Shown here piece after piece: positions 37,901 through 50,100 of a stretch of DNA of 64,000 nucleotides. This stretch comes from Tetrahymena thermophila SB210 (Eukaryota > Ciliophora > Oligohymenophorea > Hymenostomatida > Tetrahymenidae): contig NW_002476420.1 of the NCBI RefSeq assembly GCF_000189635.1, positions 126,683-190,682 on the forward strand, given 5' to 3'. The first letter of the stretch is position 1; each line of letters starts with the position of its first letter. The notes beneath the pieces are model-generated. The model was given only the letters and a program-made list of their open reading frames with translations, was not told the DNA's origin and made no database searches. The position numbers and the translations under genes are program-made.

Positions 37901-39515
37901 ATCAATTTGAACTTGTCTTTCAGTTTCAACTTCAGCTACCTTGAATTCGTGAACTCTTTATACTTTAGGCTTTACTTCTTTATCTTCTTCTTTATCTTTA
38001 TCCTTGTCTTCATCATCGCTTTCAGAATCTTTTTTCTTTTTAAGAAGCCAAAACTATCTTCTAACCATAGGATCATTAGATTCTAAGGGATGGATAGAGT
38101 CATTTGAGCTGTCAGATTTAAAATCACTATCAGTTTTTTCTTCACCACTGCCTTCATCAGTTGTAACAGTAGGGTTCTTTTTAATAAGTGCGAAAATTTA
38201 ATTTAAAATGATTTTTTTAAATAATTTATATCCATATTTAAATCTCTCCAAGTTCAACCATTTCATATATTGAAATATTTATTGCATAAATTATAAGCCT
38301 TAATTAATTTGCTAATGCTAATACTAATGTTAACTAACTAACGAATGAACGAACTAATTAACTCTATTAAAAGATTATGACTGAACAACTAAAAATAAAT
38401 TAATAGTGTAAAATCAATGTTATTTTAATCATGCTAGATCAGAAACGACTTTAAAATTAGTTTCTTTTGCTTATAATTTTGCAAGCAACCTAAATAAAAT
38501 GAATAATTTTGATTTAAATTGATGCTTAAAATGGCTTTTTTTTTTTTTGGTAGAAAAATATTCTACATTTTGGCTTGCTATAAAAGTTAATAGTGCAAAA
38601 TAAATGCTATTTCACATGTGATAGATCGAAAATGACTTTAAAATTAGTTTCGTTTGGACATTCTTTTGCTAGCAACCTAATTAATAATTTTGATTTAACC
38701 TGATGCTTGAAATGGCGCTTAGTTAGCTTTGTTAGGTAAAAAGATATTCTTCTACATTTTGTTGTGCAAAGAAAGTAGATATTGATTAGGCTAAATTAAA
38801 AGAAAATAACCAAAATCATTATATGTCTATTTATCCAATAATATATCAATGATTTTATTGGGGAAGTACAAACAAAAGAATATTAAAAATTAGCTTAAAA
38901 ATTAAATGTTTTTTTGTTTGTTTGTTTTGTTTTGATGATATCCAAAAGCTGAAATCTAATTTTTTAAAGATAGATAGGCTGTTATAAATGGGCTTAGAGG
39001 GATTTAAATATATGAAAATAAAGTGCTTTTATCCATACTTCTGCAAACTTTTTAAGACCTTCCTTGATATCTGATTAAATTTTAGTAATCTTACGATGAA
39101 TGGCATTCATAGCCTTGCTATTTGCTTATGATAATTTCTTCTTTTCTTCAGTAGTAAAATTTTTAATTTTATCTTCGAGACGGTAGATTGCTCTAATGAA
39201 AAAGCTGGGAATACCATGTTCATCTATGATTTTTCTTGATTTTTCAAAATCCTTAAGTAAAGTGTCGAAAAGATCATCGACATTTGCAAAATTCTATCTT
39301 TCGACGTTCTATTTCAAGTTTGCTATTGTTTCCTTCAATTTCATGTATCTCTTATCTTTTTCGCTCAAAACAACTCTCTTAACGTCTTCGTCACTATCGG
39401 AATCGAAAAGTTCGTTTGCTAACATTCTTCTATTGTCAACTCCCTTTTGTTCCTCTTAGCTCTCATTATCTGAGTTTGAGCTATTGTCTGAGTTATTATC
39501 TTAAAAGTGCGCCAT
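34995..39515 (-). CDS. EIF3C: Translation initiation factor eIF3 subunit c (NIP1 homologue)
   Basis: Ten exons: 39039-39515, 37851-38176, 37378-37786, 37107-37319, 36553-37032, 36136-36462, 35893-36030, 35673-35822, 35139-35368 and 34995-35073. Phases agree throughout and the product is 942 residues, near the usual family size. The N-terminus is acidic with D-S-D-S-D-E-D followed by the conserved K-R-V-V-x-S-x-K-D-K-R. The middle contains AILYHIYHHAIHDR and ARDYLLMS, almost as in animal eIF3c. Next come the H-I-N-V-E-M-I-E stretch, PPEQNRDLIFYATKELQKG, and the PCI-domain end (R-T-S-L-Q, ERILDKK-like). The tail is Gln-rich then Lys-rich. eIF3c is a core scaffold of eIF3 that joins the 40S ribosome and contacts eIF1/eIF5 through its N-terminus. 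Exons 4-5 hold an extra internal repeat not expected in the family. Confidence 0.96.
38177..39038 (-). other. Long first intron of eIF3c
   Basis: At 862 bp this is the longest intron of the gene. The junctions join residues ...KFAE to NPTVTTDE in phase 0. It contains an imperfect direct duplication (38401-38773). Confidence 0.85.
38401..38773. repeat. Imperfect 187-bp direct duplication inside the eIF3c intron
   Basis: Two head-to-tail copies, starting at 38401 and about 38588, share blocks in the same order: taatagtg..aaaat, gactttaaaattagtttc, gcaacctaa, aataattttgatttaa, tgatgctt and ttctacattttg. They differ by small indels and by a poly-T run in the first copy. Confidence 0.8.
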
Positions 39516-41359
39516 TTTTTTACAAACTTCCTACTTGTATTTTATATTTTCTTCTTTTTCTTTTTTTTAGTTTCTTTTTATTTATATTTCTTTTTAACTT
39601 TATTTATTTTAGATTTTTTTAAAGATATATGCTTTCTTTACTATGTAGAAGATGCTTCATTCAAAAATCTATATAATTTCTCTTTCTTCATCATAATATT
39701 CAAGTTTTTATCATTAATTTGATATAGATAAAACACTATACAATATCTTTGTCTGTTTGTTTGTATGTTTATTTGTTTGTTTGCTTGATTGCATACATGC
39801 TTGCTTGCTTGTTTTTATGATTTTTTTGTTGCCCATGTTACCAACTGAGAGATGCTAAATAAATAAATCCCAATCTAAATATCCAAACAACTAACTTTGT
39901 ATCAAAAATCATTTTTTTAAAATTAAAAATTTTTTGTTTTCATTTCATAAAAGCTTTATCATCAAATATTTTATTTTATTGTGTAAAAAATAAAAGGAAA
40001 TAAAGTAAAATATTAAATTGTTTTTAAAGTTATTAAATGCAGATAATCTAAAAAATAACTAAACAAATAAACTATTAAAGGAGTTAATTATAAAATTGGT
40101 ATTAAGGAAAGTATGTATGCATTTCATATAAATTTTTTAAAAGCTCCAATGCTAAATATTTATTTATATTTTTTTTATAGCTCTTTCAAAGTAAATAAAA
40201 CCAAAGCTCACAATATATCTATTGAGTATCAATATTCTAATACTCTACTTTTAAAATATCTGTATCAATTGATATTGATATACATAAAATTAAATATCTA
40301 ATAATTATAATAATATCATAATTATATAAAAAGGAAATAGAAAATCTTAAAATAAATAGAATAAAAATAATATGTCTGTCTAAAATATTTAGATTAATAT
40401 TAGGAATTTATTAATTAATTGATAATTTGAAATTAAAATATTAACTGATTAAAGATTAATTAAAGATTTAAATAAAATCAAAATTTAATTTATTTTACTT
40501 GATTGTTTCTTGCAAGTTTGTTTTAACTTTTTTTTAACTCTAAAGTTAATTGACTCTTAATGTGAAAATAACAAATTATACTTCAAATAAAAATATTTAA
40601 TAGTGAAATAAATTAGTATTCAGATAGCTTATAAATTGTATTAATAAGATTTATTCATTTTTTGTTATTAAAAGCAGCATAAAATATCTTTGTATTATAG
40701 TTTATAAAAATGTTCAATTTCAATTTTATTCTATGAAAAATTATAAATAAACATAAATAATTCATTTTTTCAAGTTTTATTTTATTTTTGATAATGCTTG
40801 TTTGTTTGTTTGATTAATTCATTCTTTAACAATTAATTTTTACAATGTTATGAAAAAATAAATATTTTCTATTTAACAATTTTTTTTCAAATCTAATAAA
40901 TAATTTTGATGGATGGATTGAACTAAACTAGTAATATTTTTAAAGATTAATAAACGTTTATTTATTTTTAATTTTGATAAAAAGATAAATTATTAATTTA
41001 TTTATTTATTTATTTTGGATTTTAGTATTAAGAAAGTACAATTTTAAATAGAATTTATTTTATATAAGATTGTTTTCAAATTTAGTAATTTAAATGATTA
41101 TTTTATAAAAAACTATGATAATAAATATAATTAATTAATGAAATATTTTTACTGTTAACATTTCAAAATAAAAATGAAATTGGATATATATAATTTGATT
41201 AATCTTTAGTATATCTATATATCTATTGATCATAAATATCATTGATTTATTTATCAGGTTTACAAATATAATTATTTATATCTTTTGCAATAATATCAAA
41301 AATTCTTAAAAATTAGATAGATACATAGTATTTTAGCATAAACACATTGAAAATATAAA
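39516..41359. other. Divergent promoter region of eIF3c and the COMMD gene
   Basis: About 1.84 kb between two genes transcribed apart. It is AT-rich, with TTTG/TTGC repeats at 39749-39817 and TTTA repeats near 40995. Short frames here are not supported as genes. Confidence 0.5.
39749..39817. repeat. TTTG / TTGC simple repeat
   Basis: Tandem TTTG units pass into TTGC units, in the promoter-side spacer of eIF3c. Confidence 0.75.
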
Positions 41360-42353
41360 ATGAAGCCCTTCTTTAAAGCCGTTTTAATAATTAATCATAC
41401 TTAAAACAAAGATAACATCGATTTCGAATCTCTCAAACAGCTAGCTGAAGAAAAGAATTTAATTAGAGATTAAAATGGTAAATTGAATTGTCACAAATAT
41501 TAATATTATTAAGAATATTAATCCAAAAATTAAAAATTATAATTAGAAATATCTAAAATAAAATCAAAGCTATAACTGTTCCAGTTACAGGAGGCATTTT
41601 ATTTGATTTTAAATAGCTTAAATTTATACAGATTCATACAAGAAAGCTAGTATATTGATATAAATATTGTTTTTTTATAAAAAAGAATTTGAAGAAATAG
41701 TAGCTAGATTTGAAGATTTGTGCTAAGTTCTCATTAAGAAAAATCCTCTAACAGCTGAAGATTTCAATGATTTACTCACAAAATATGTAAATTTATTTAA
41801 TTTAAATGCCTTAATATGAATTTAAATATGATTTTATTGGTTTTGATCGAATGCATTAACTGTATAATTGAAAAGCGAAGACTTATTAATATATATTTCT
41901 TTTATTAAAATATTATTTTTAACTATTGAAGAACTTTAAATAAAATTAATTAGGAATTTGATGATGATAAAAGTTAGAAGGAGCTTTATTAAGTTTGGGA
42001 ACACGAAAAAGAAAATGTCTACAGTTATTTGATAAAAAAGAGCGGAAATTTTAGAAAATTGGACAAAATTGAGTGGTCTTTAAATAATAAATTCTACACA
42101 AAAAAGGCCAAAAATTTAAATGAAATGACAGTCGTTGTATCTCTAAAAGTAATTTTCATTCAATAAACTTAATATAATTAAATAAATATATATACATGTG
42201 CTTATTTTAATTTTATTGAAATAGACTTCTTAATACGATAACTAAAACCAAAGACATATTACGTTTGAGATGAATAATAAAGAATTGTAATAACTTAGAG
42301 ATGATCTATTCAGAATCGAAGAAGAAATAATAGCTCTTAATTCCTAACAATGA
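41360..42353 (+). CDS. COMM-domain-containing protein (COMMD family)
   Basis: Four exons: 41360-41477, 41686-41786, 41954-42148 and 42225-42353. They are in phase and give 180 residues, the usual COMMD size. The N-terminal ~105 residues are helical. The C-terminal ~75 residues fit the COMM domain: L-D-K-I-E-W-S-L, a Lys-rich link, M-T-V-V-V-S-L, then H-I-T-F-E-M and a final L-Q-Q-L-R-D-D-L-F-R-I-E-E helix. COMMD proteins form the ten-member Commander ring with CCDC22/CCDC93 and act with retriever in endosomal recycling. The exact subunit (1 to 10) cannot be assigned by eye. The window also holds a sorting-nexin-like gene, but I see no sign of co-regulation. Confidence 0.82.
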
Positions 42354-43357
42354 ATAAATTAATGATTTACTTGCTTATCCATTGATAAACTATATAATAA
42401 ATTTGTAACAAATATAAGCTAATTAGAATTAATTCTTGTTAAAATTTCAGGAATCAATTTTTCTTTCTCAAAATATTTTTAAAATTTAATCAAATATTTT
42501 AATTTTCAATAAAAAAGAAAATAAATAATTTAAATTAATTTATCAAATTATAAATAAAAAATGAAAAAAAATTTATTAAACATAAAGAGATTTCTCATTT
42601 TTAAGTTATATTTATTATTTATCACTTTAATTTATTTATTTTAACAGATATATTATATCTTTTAGCAGATATTATGCTACTTTTATAGTATAAAAATGAT
42701 CTGCTTGTTAATGTATTTTATTTAAAATTTTTAAATTAAAAAAAATAATTATTTAAAGTTTGAGAATTGTAAATAGATTTAAATATGTAAATAGCTTTTT
42801 TTAAAAAGCAGGTAGAAAATAATTCAATTTTAAAATAAGAAATACAAAATTTTATTAAACATGAAGAGATTTTTAAGTTATATTTATTATCTATCACTTT
42901 AATTTATTTATTTTAACAGATATATTATATCTTTTGGCAGATATTATGCTACTTTTATAGTATAAAAATGATCTGCTTGTTAATGTATTTTATTTAAAAT
43001 TTTTAAATTAAAAAAAATAATTATTTAAAGTTTGAGAATTGCAAATAGATTTAAAAATGTCAATAGCTTTTTTTAAAAAGCAGGTTGAAAATAATTCAAT
43101 TTTAAAATAAGAAATATTAAAGTTAAAACAATAATGTTTTTTTTGATCAGAATTTTATTTTAACTTATATTTAAAATAATCAACAAACAAATAAAATAAT
43201 TTATCATTTTTTTGTCTTTTTTTGAATAAAATAAATAGAAAAAAGAATTCACTAAAATAAAACGAAATTAATTATAATAAATTTTCATTATCAAAGTTTG
43301 AATTTGCATAAAGATATTTAATTTAATAGTTTTTTTTGTTAGAACACCTACTCATAA
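42354..43357. other. Intergenic spacer with a recent tandem duplication
   Basis: AT-rich spacer with no gene. More than half of it is two near-identical copies of a ~275-bp sequence. The promoter of the actin-like gene presumably lies after 43120. Confidence 0.6.
42569..43118. repeat. Near-identical ~275-bp tandem direct repeat
   Basis: Copy one is 42569-42846 and copy two 42848-43118. Both contain aacagatatattatatcttt, cagatattatgctactttta, atgatctgcttgttaatgta and agcttttttaaaaagcagg in the same order. Differences are a handful of substitutions and one ~7-bp deletion in copy two. Confidence 0.9.
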
Positions 43358-46300
43358 ATGGATAAACAAAAGGAAAATAAAAGGGCTAAAATGGAAAGTG
43401 AGTTTGATGTAAAAGACATCATAGTCATTGATAACGGAGCAGACACAGTAAAAATAGGTATATCTGGAGAAGATAAGCCAAGAGTAAACATTTTTAAATA
43501 TCTAAATGCATTAATTCAAATGCATGAATTAGTATAATTTAATGATTAATCTATATAAAAAATGCAGATAATTATTGATTCAATTGGAGGTGAGCCAAAA
43601 CTAGGAGTTAACGATGAAGCAACAAACCAAAAGCCGTATTAAATTTATATAAAATAACGAAAAGCAGCAAAACTTACAATTACTTATGCATTTGGCAAAT
43701 TAATCACGTTTTTATTAAACCAAAATAATTTGCGATTAATTTCCAATTACAAGATTTTGATTGATTATCTTATCTAATATAATATATTTTATAAAAAAGG
43801 TAATGTTTGTTTGGACAGTAGTTATAATAAGCTAAAATAGAGAAGAAGTTTGAGTTAGAAGAGAAATTCCCTATTCAAAATGGAGTAATTAATTAATAAA
43901 TTGCTTTATTTCGACAAATACGTCTGAAAAAAACAACAATTTAATTTAAAAATCAAAAAATAAATAAATAGTTACAGATATGTAAAATAGAAAAAAATAA
44001 ACAATAAAACAATAAAACAATAAAGATAAAACAAACACAATTTAAAATTAGTTAAAACAAAATTTTAAACATTTAAGATAGAAATATTTTAAATATTTTT
44101 CAAATGAATTATTATTTTTTTAATTTTCAAATGACAGCATAGAAAATCAATTTAAATTATTTAATTGCATTTAATATTTTTAAAAAATGTTAAAAAATTT
44201 ATTGTCAAATAAGAATTATTTAGCAACAAGGGTGACTTAAAATTGAAATTTAAAAAATATTATTTAATTTAAGAGCCATCTTTATTTAGAGCTTGATATT
44301 TTAATAAGATTTGAAGTATAATTTATTAATTAATTTCAGATTTTAATCTAATAAAAAAGTGAAAAAAAATTATTCGAGTAACACCCTGATCATTTTTATA
44401 AATATAAAACAAAATAATAATTAATTTATTAATAAATAATTTAAAAATCAAAATATTAGTTTACACTCAAAACTACTGATTATCATCAAGTATTTATTGA
44501 TTTTTTTAGAAAAAATAAAATAAAATAATCAGAGATCCTTAAGATTTTTTTTTAATTAATGATTAATTAAATAAGAGATTTTATTAGATTTTTTATCACT
44601 CATTCATTCATTTATTCATTTATCTATTATTTCATGATGGAGGAATTAATTTATTCATAAATATTATGATATAAAATATGAGAATTCATGCATGAAAATT
44701 TAAACAAAACAATATTTGTAACATGGGAGATCATTAGTTTTTATTTAAATTACAAAGAAAATAGTTGATTTTGATGCTATTAGAGATTTGTATACTTATG
44801 CCCTAGAAAAGCTGCTCTAAGTAAATGAAATAAGCTCATGCAATCTATTAATCATTGATTCTCCACTCAATCCTAAGAATTACAAGCACAAGCTAGCTGA
44901 GATTTTATTCGACGATATGAAAGTAAATTAAAAATTTTATAATTTGATACAATTTTCCCTTTAAAAAGGAATAATAGTACTAAAATTTAAAAAATATAAA
45001 CAATATTTTAGGTTAACTCTGTTCTTTTTTAGAATTCTTCTTCATTAAGCTTATTCTCTACTGGAGAGACAACTGGGTTAGTAGTTGAATCTGGACATAG
45101 TCTAACTACATGCATTCCTGTCTTTGAAGGATTTGCTATCCCACATGCTTTTTAGCACTCTTATTTAGCAGGACAGAAAATGACTGAGATCTTAAAAGAA
45201 GTAAACTAATCTATTTTTAAAACATCCAAAAAATAATTAAAAAAGAGAAATATTTTTATCCATCAAAAGGGTTAATTATTTAATTAATTAATTAATTAAC
45301 ACATATTAAAAAATGAAGACTATAAAATAAAAGATGCTATCTTTGAATTTAATAAAAACAGAATTTATAAAATTTTGACACTTTGTGGAAAATAATTAAT
45401 TAATTTTTGTTATTCTTTGATAAACCCTTCCTTCCTTCATTAATAAATAAATAACTAATGGATCATTAAGGAAGAAAAATAACAAATACAATTAAACTAA
45501 CTAATGCTTTCATTTATTTTTTAACAAGGAACTTAAAATTCCAGCAGGTCAGCTTGATGACAATGTGTTTAAGGATATCAAGGAAAGAATGTGCTATGTG
45601 GCTAGAGATTACTACGTTGATGTAAGATAACCTTTTAAATTTATTATATTTAATCATTAAATTTGTACTTTCTTTTATCAGCAAATTAATTTATTAGAGA
45701 CTTTATTCAGTTTAAAATTTTTTTTGATTTGTGTTTTTGCTATTTTTTGTATTTGTAGACTTTTTAGAATAGCCAGATTAAAACTTTTCCATAAGAGAAA
45801 AAATAAATCAACCTTGTTTGTTCTTTTTGAGTCTATATGTTTTTATGTATGTATGATAATTAGATAGATATCAGCAAGAGAGAATAAATAATAATTAAAT
45901 TATATTACTAATTATTGCATTGATCTGAGACCATATTAATATTTAATTTTAATATTGAAAGGTAAATGGTCCTACTTTACTCAGCCTTGAAGAAAAATCA
46001 TATGAACTGCCAGATGGAAGCATATTGGAAATAAATAACTCATAAAGATATAAACCAACGGAAATTATATTCAAGTCGGTTAATTTATTAATTAATTAAT
46101 TGATTGATTAAATAACTTAAAAATGAATTTTCCTTTATTAGTCCTTCAATCATAGGAGACGACAGTATGAGCATACCAGAGATGATGATTGATACTCTTC
46201 ATAGATGTGATGTAGAATTTTAAGAAGAACTGTATAGAAACATAGTATTATGCGGAGGGTCTTCATTATTTAAGGGTTTTTTACCCCGTATAGAGAAGGA

Positions 46301-46644
46301 GCTATTAAATGAGGTGACCAATACGATAAATAGAAAAGATATTAATTTTGTTTAAAACACTCATAGAAGGTATTCAGCTTGGATTGGTAATATTGTCTAT
46401 AAAGCATTTATTTAAATGATTAGCATTATCCGGGGCTTTTCTTTCCAACTTAATATTTTCCTACTTAACTTCTTTTAACTGCATAAAAATGGTTAGTAAT
46501 GATGATTAATAATTAAATTTTCAAATAATAGGAGGATCTATGCTAGGCAGCTTAAGCACTTTCTAGAATTTAGCAATTACTAAAAATGAATATGAAGAAA
46601 ATCCTGAGTCTAAGATGTCAATAATACATAAAAAAACATTTTGA
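43358..46644 (+). CDS. Divergent actin-like protein
   Basis: Nine exons: 43358-43483, 43568-43635, 43800-43884, 44758-44922, 45033-45200, 45529-45621, 45962-46074, 46142-46386 and 46532-46644. All are in phase, giving 391 residues. Actin landmarks run in order. The first phosphate loop is D-N-G-A-D-T-V-K-I-G. A-P-L-N-P-K appears as S-P-L-N-P-K. The second phosphate region is STGETTGLVVESGHS, followed by F-E-G-F-A-I-P-H-A and L-A-G-Q-K. Then come L-C-G-G-S-S-L-F-K-G-F, and the C-terminus Y-S-A-W-I-G-G-S-M-L-G-S-L-S-T-F, ending H-K-K-T-F. A basic extension of ~20 residues precedes the actin fold, and subdomain 2 (DNase loop region) is short. In the second phosphate loop the usual D-S-G-D-G reads E-S-G-H-S. 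It is not conventional actin and I cannot match it to a numbered ARP class. Confidence 0.93.
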
Positions 46645-47151
46645 ACTCTTGAAAATATAAAACATTTAATTAAATTTGTATTTATTTTAAAGCTATTTAC
46701 AGAAATCAATGTAAGAAAAATAGAAAGAGAAATATAAGAAAAACCATCAGTAAAAGAAAAATAAATAAATAAATAAAAAATTAGATACTTGTTTGTTAAT
46801 TTATTTTTGTATTTTTTGTTTATTTGTTTGTTTGAGAGCTTTATTTATTTTAAGTTGTAAATAAATCATGTAAGTATTTTTATTATAAAATATAGAGATT
46901 TTTATTTTTTAATAATTTCTTGATATTCTGTTTGATTCTATCTAATATACAAATTTTTTTTACTGCTTCAGGTAATTTGAAAAAATACTTCAGAAGTACC
47001 AAGTACTGTATTTGATTACAATCTAAAAAAATAAATAAAATATTGTAGACTTTCTTTTTAACATTTGTTTTTTTTTGCTTTTAGTTTTTGATAATCAATT
47101 TAATTAAAAAAAATATACAAAAAGCCAAATTCTAAAAGCAGCAAGCAACAT
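46645..47151. other. Intergenic spacer
   Basis: About 0.5 kb of AT-rich sequence between the actin-like gene and the next plus-strand gene, with no supported feature. Confidence 0.5.
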
Positions 47152-50100
47152 ATGGGAGAGCGTTTCTAAGTGTTGCCATAAAAGCATAATAATTTGTTAA
47201 ATAAAGATTTGGTTTAGAATAGCTTACAGCTTTAGAGCAGTGAATAATAAATCAACTAAATAAATTATTTCAATTAAATGCAACAATAATTATAATAAAA
47301 CATTTCAAACTCAAGTAGCTAACACTTATAAATAAATAATAGTATTTAAAATCCCTCGTTTTAAATGAAATTAAATCATTAATAATTAATAAATTTAAAT
47401 CAGAATCCAGCTAATGGTTAAATTCATACTGCAGTACTGCCTCATTATATTTAAAATGCGTACTAAAATAATTATTATAATAACTGCGGCTTTTAAATAT
47501 AGAATTAGATTCATGTTTAATAATGCTAAAATAGATATGATATCGCTAATATTAATCCAATAAATACTGAGTAATAAGCTAAAATCTTGCTAAAAAATGA
47601 AGATTCAATATCAAATTGTTAAATTTAGAATGAGTAAAATAGCAAATAAGACAGTTACTCAAATAGTTTGAACAGTTTTAAGCTCAAAGATTAATACAAA
47701 AAGTGCGTAGCAATAAAACAACTCTCAGTTTAAAAACAAATTGTTAAGATTTTATGTGATACTTTGGCAGATTCTGAAAGTTTGTAATCAGTTGCTAATT
47801 ATGAAATATAATTTTATACTGAAATCAGTAAAATGGCAAGATTATTATTATACGATTCCTTCAAGTAAATTTTTAGCATTTATAATTTAATATTTATGTT
47901 AAATTTAAAAAACTTTAATTTCTAAAATTGTTTAACTCGATATTAATAAAAAACAAAAAAACAAAATCTTTTTCCTCAGTCAGATACAAAAAAGCATAAA
48001 CCACTATACTTCAAAATCATTTAAAAGCATTAAAAAATTTTTCTTTAGCACTTTTACTTTTTATTTAAACCATCAAAAATTTTAAAATTTTTACTTAAGT
48101 AAATCAAATGAAAGAAAGATATATAGATAGATATGAATGAAAAAGAAAAATTATATAAAAATCCTCTTAATTAATTTTATTCATATTTATTTTCAAGCTT
48201 ACTTAAGAATGAAATTTAATTTAGAATAAGTAATAGAAAATATTTTTAATTTACTTGAATTGATTTATTTACAAAAAAGAGAAAAAAAAATTTAAATTAA
48301 AAATTAATTTTGATTGTTTCTACCTCTTTACTCATAAAGCATTAATAAATGAGTTAATTATTTATTTATTTAATTAATATTTATTTTTATTTAAAGGATT
48401 TAAAATAATGCACAATTTTTTTGGGGACCTCTGAATATCTAAAGATCTATTAGGTCTGATATAAAAAATCTTCAAAAGTTAATTAGTAGGTTTTATTTAA
48501 ACCAAATTTTTTCCCTTAAAAAGGAGTGGCTAACTCTTTAGAAAGAATAACTCAAATAAAATTACACTCTTACCAAAGAAGAAGATTTAAAGTAATTATT
48601 TTAATCATAGTTTGAGGAAAATCAAACATAGTTAACGTTAGATCTAGAGACTTGTGGTAAAGATGGGAACGATTATGGTAACACTTAAGGTTTTTAACAA
48701 TCTCCTGAATTTGTCAATAAATAAAAGAAACTATTCGAAATATCATTAAAAATATAGCATTTGATTCAATTTTTATCAGAAACGACAGAGGAAGAATGCG
48801 ATAAAAATAAAAATTAGAGAAATGGAATGTGGGATTATGCAAACACGGTTTTTGAATTGCTTGATAAACAAACAGAAGACATACAACAAAGTTGTATATT
48901 ACTCGCAAGTGACAGATCTTCTATGACCCACTTTGACTCTACTGCTCTCGGAGTAGCTTTGTATTATTATGTAAATTTACAACCATCTCCAACTGGATAG
49001 TTCTTTTATGGAATCACTAATCTTCCTAAAATTACATATATTTCATTTAAGAAAAGCTGGGATGGATTGACAGAAGATGTTTTAAATTGGAATCCCATCT
49101 AAAATATAAGCGTCAATCCTTCAATTCAGACAATTGTCATTACAGAATCTTCTTTTGACTATCCTCCTTACAATTTTAACAATTTCTCTTGTAATAATCA
49201 ATAAAATATCATCAGGCCTAACACTTACAAAATTTGTATAGATTAGATTGAATTCGAAAAACACAATAAAGGGGCTGAAAAATCCAATTAGTATAAAATA
49301 AAGTCTGATGATATTGTTTATATTTTTGAGAAAATCATATATCCTTTAGTAAGAGTCCATAAACCAAGTGTAATAATAATGAATCATAACTTTTCTTATA
49401 CCAGCGAAAACGGGCCTTTAAAGGATCAATAATAAAAATTAAACAGCAACAACGTTTAATATGATTTAAAACCTACTGACTTTGCTTCAATTTTATAGAC
49501 TTTAGGGACAGTCTGTTCATAGAAAGTAGTATTGGTTTCAAATAATAAATTTACAGATTTTTAATCAGAATTCAATACCTTTTAATGTAATTAAAAAATG
49601 ACTGATGATTTGATTGAGTCACAAAAAGTAGAAAATCTTCAATTTTAATCAGTTTAATCTTTACCAAGGAAAAAAAGACAAATTGAATAATAACCATTAG
49701 ATATTTAAATTTCCCCAATTATTCCTAATTACCACAAATAAATATCAAATGTTTTGAATACACAAACAGAATAACAATCAAAAAAAATTTAGAAAGCTAA
49801 CTAGAAAATATTTTAGAGGTAGCTAGCTGAAAATTAAGCTGATGCAAAATAGGATTTCATAATTATTGACAAAGATAATGAAGATTAATTGCTAAGTAAA
49901 AACAATAATGACTAATAAAATTCATATAAAAATATTCTGGTTAATAATTAAGTTTTATAGACTTAATTTCCTAATTTAATCAACACATCTTAATACGCTT
50001 CTGGAAAAGCTGCTTCCTTTTTGCTATAAAATGACTCAGCTAATTTACATAACTTATAAAATAATTAATAACATTAGTCACTTGTTCAGCAACCTAGATA

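Noticed and set aside
47980..48136. An alternative second exon after 47864 giving a separate 289-residue Gln-rich protein.
   Set aside because: Phase and a good polypyrimidine acceptor allow it, but the 5.36-kb frame starting at 48397 would then lack a start codon; splicing 47864 to 48397 also keeps phase and explains both. Kept only as an alternative.
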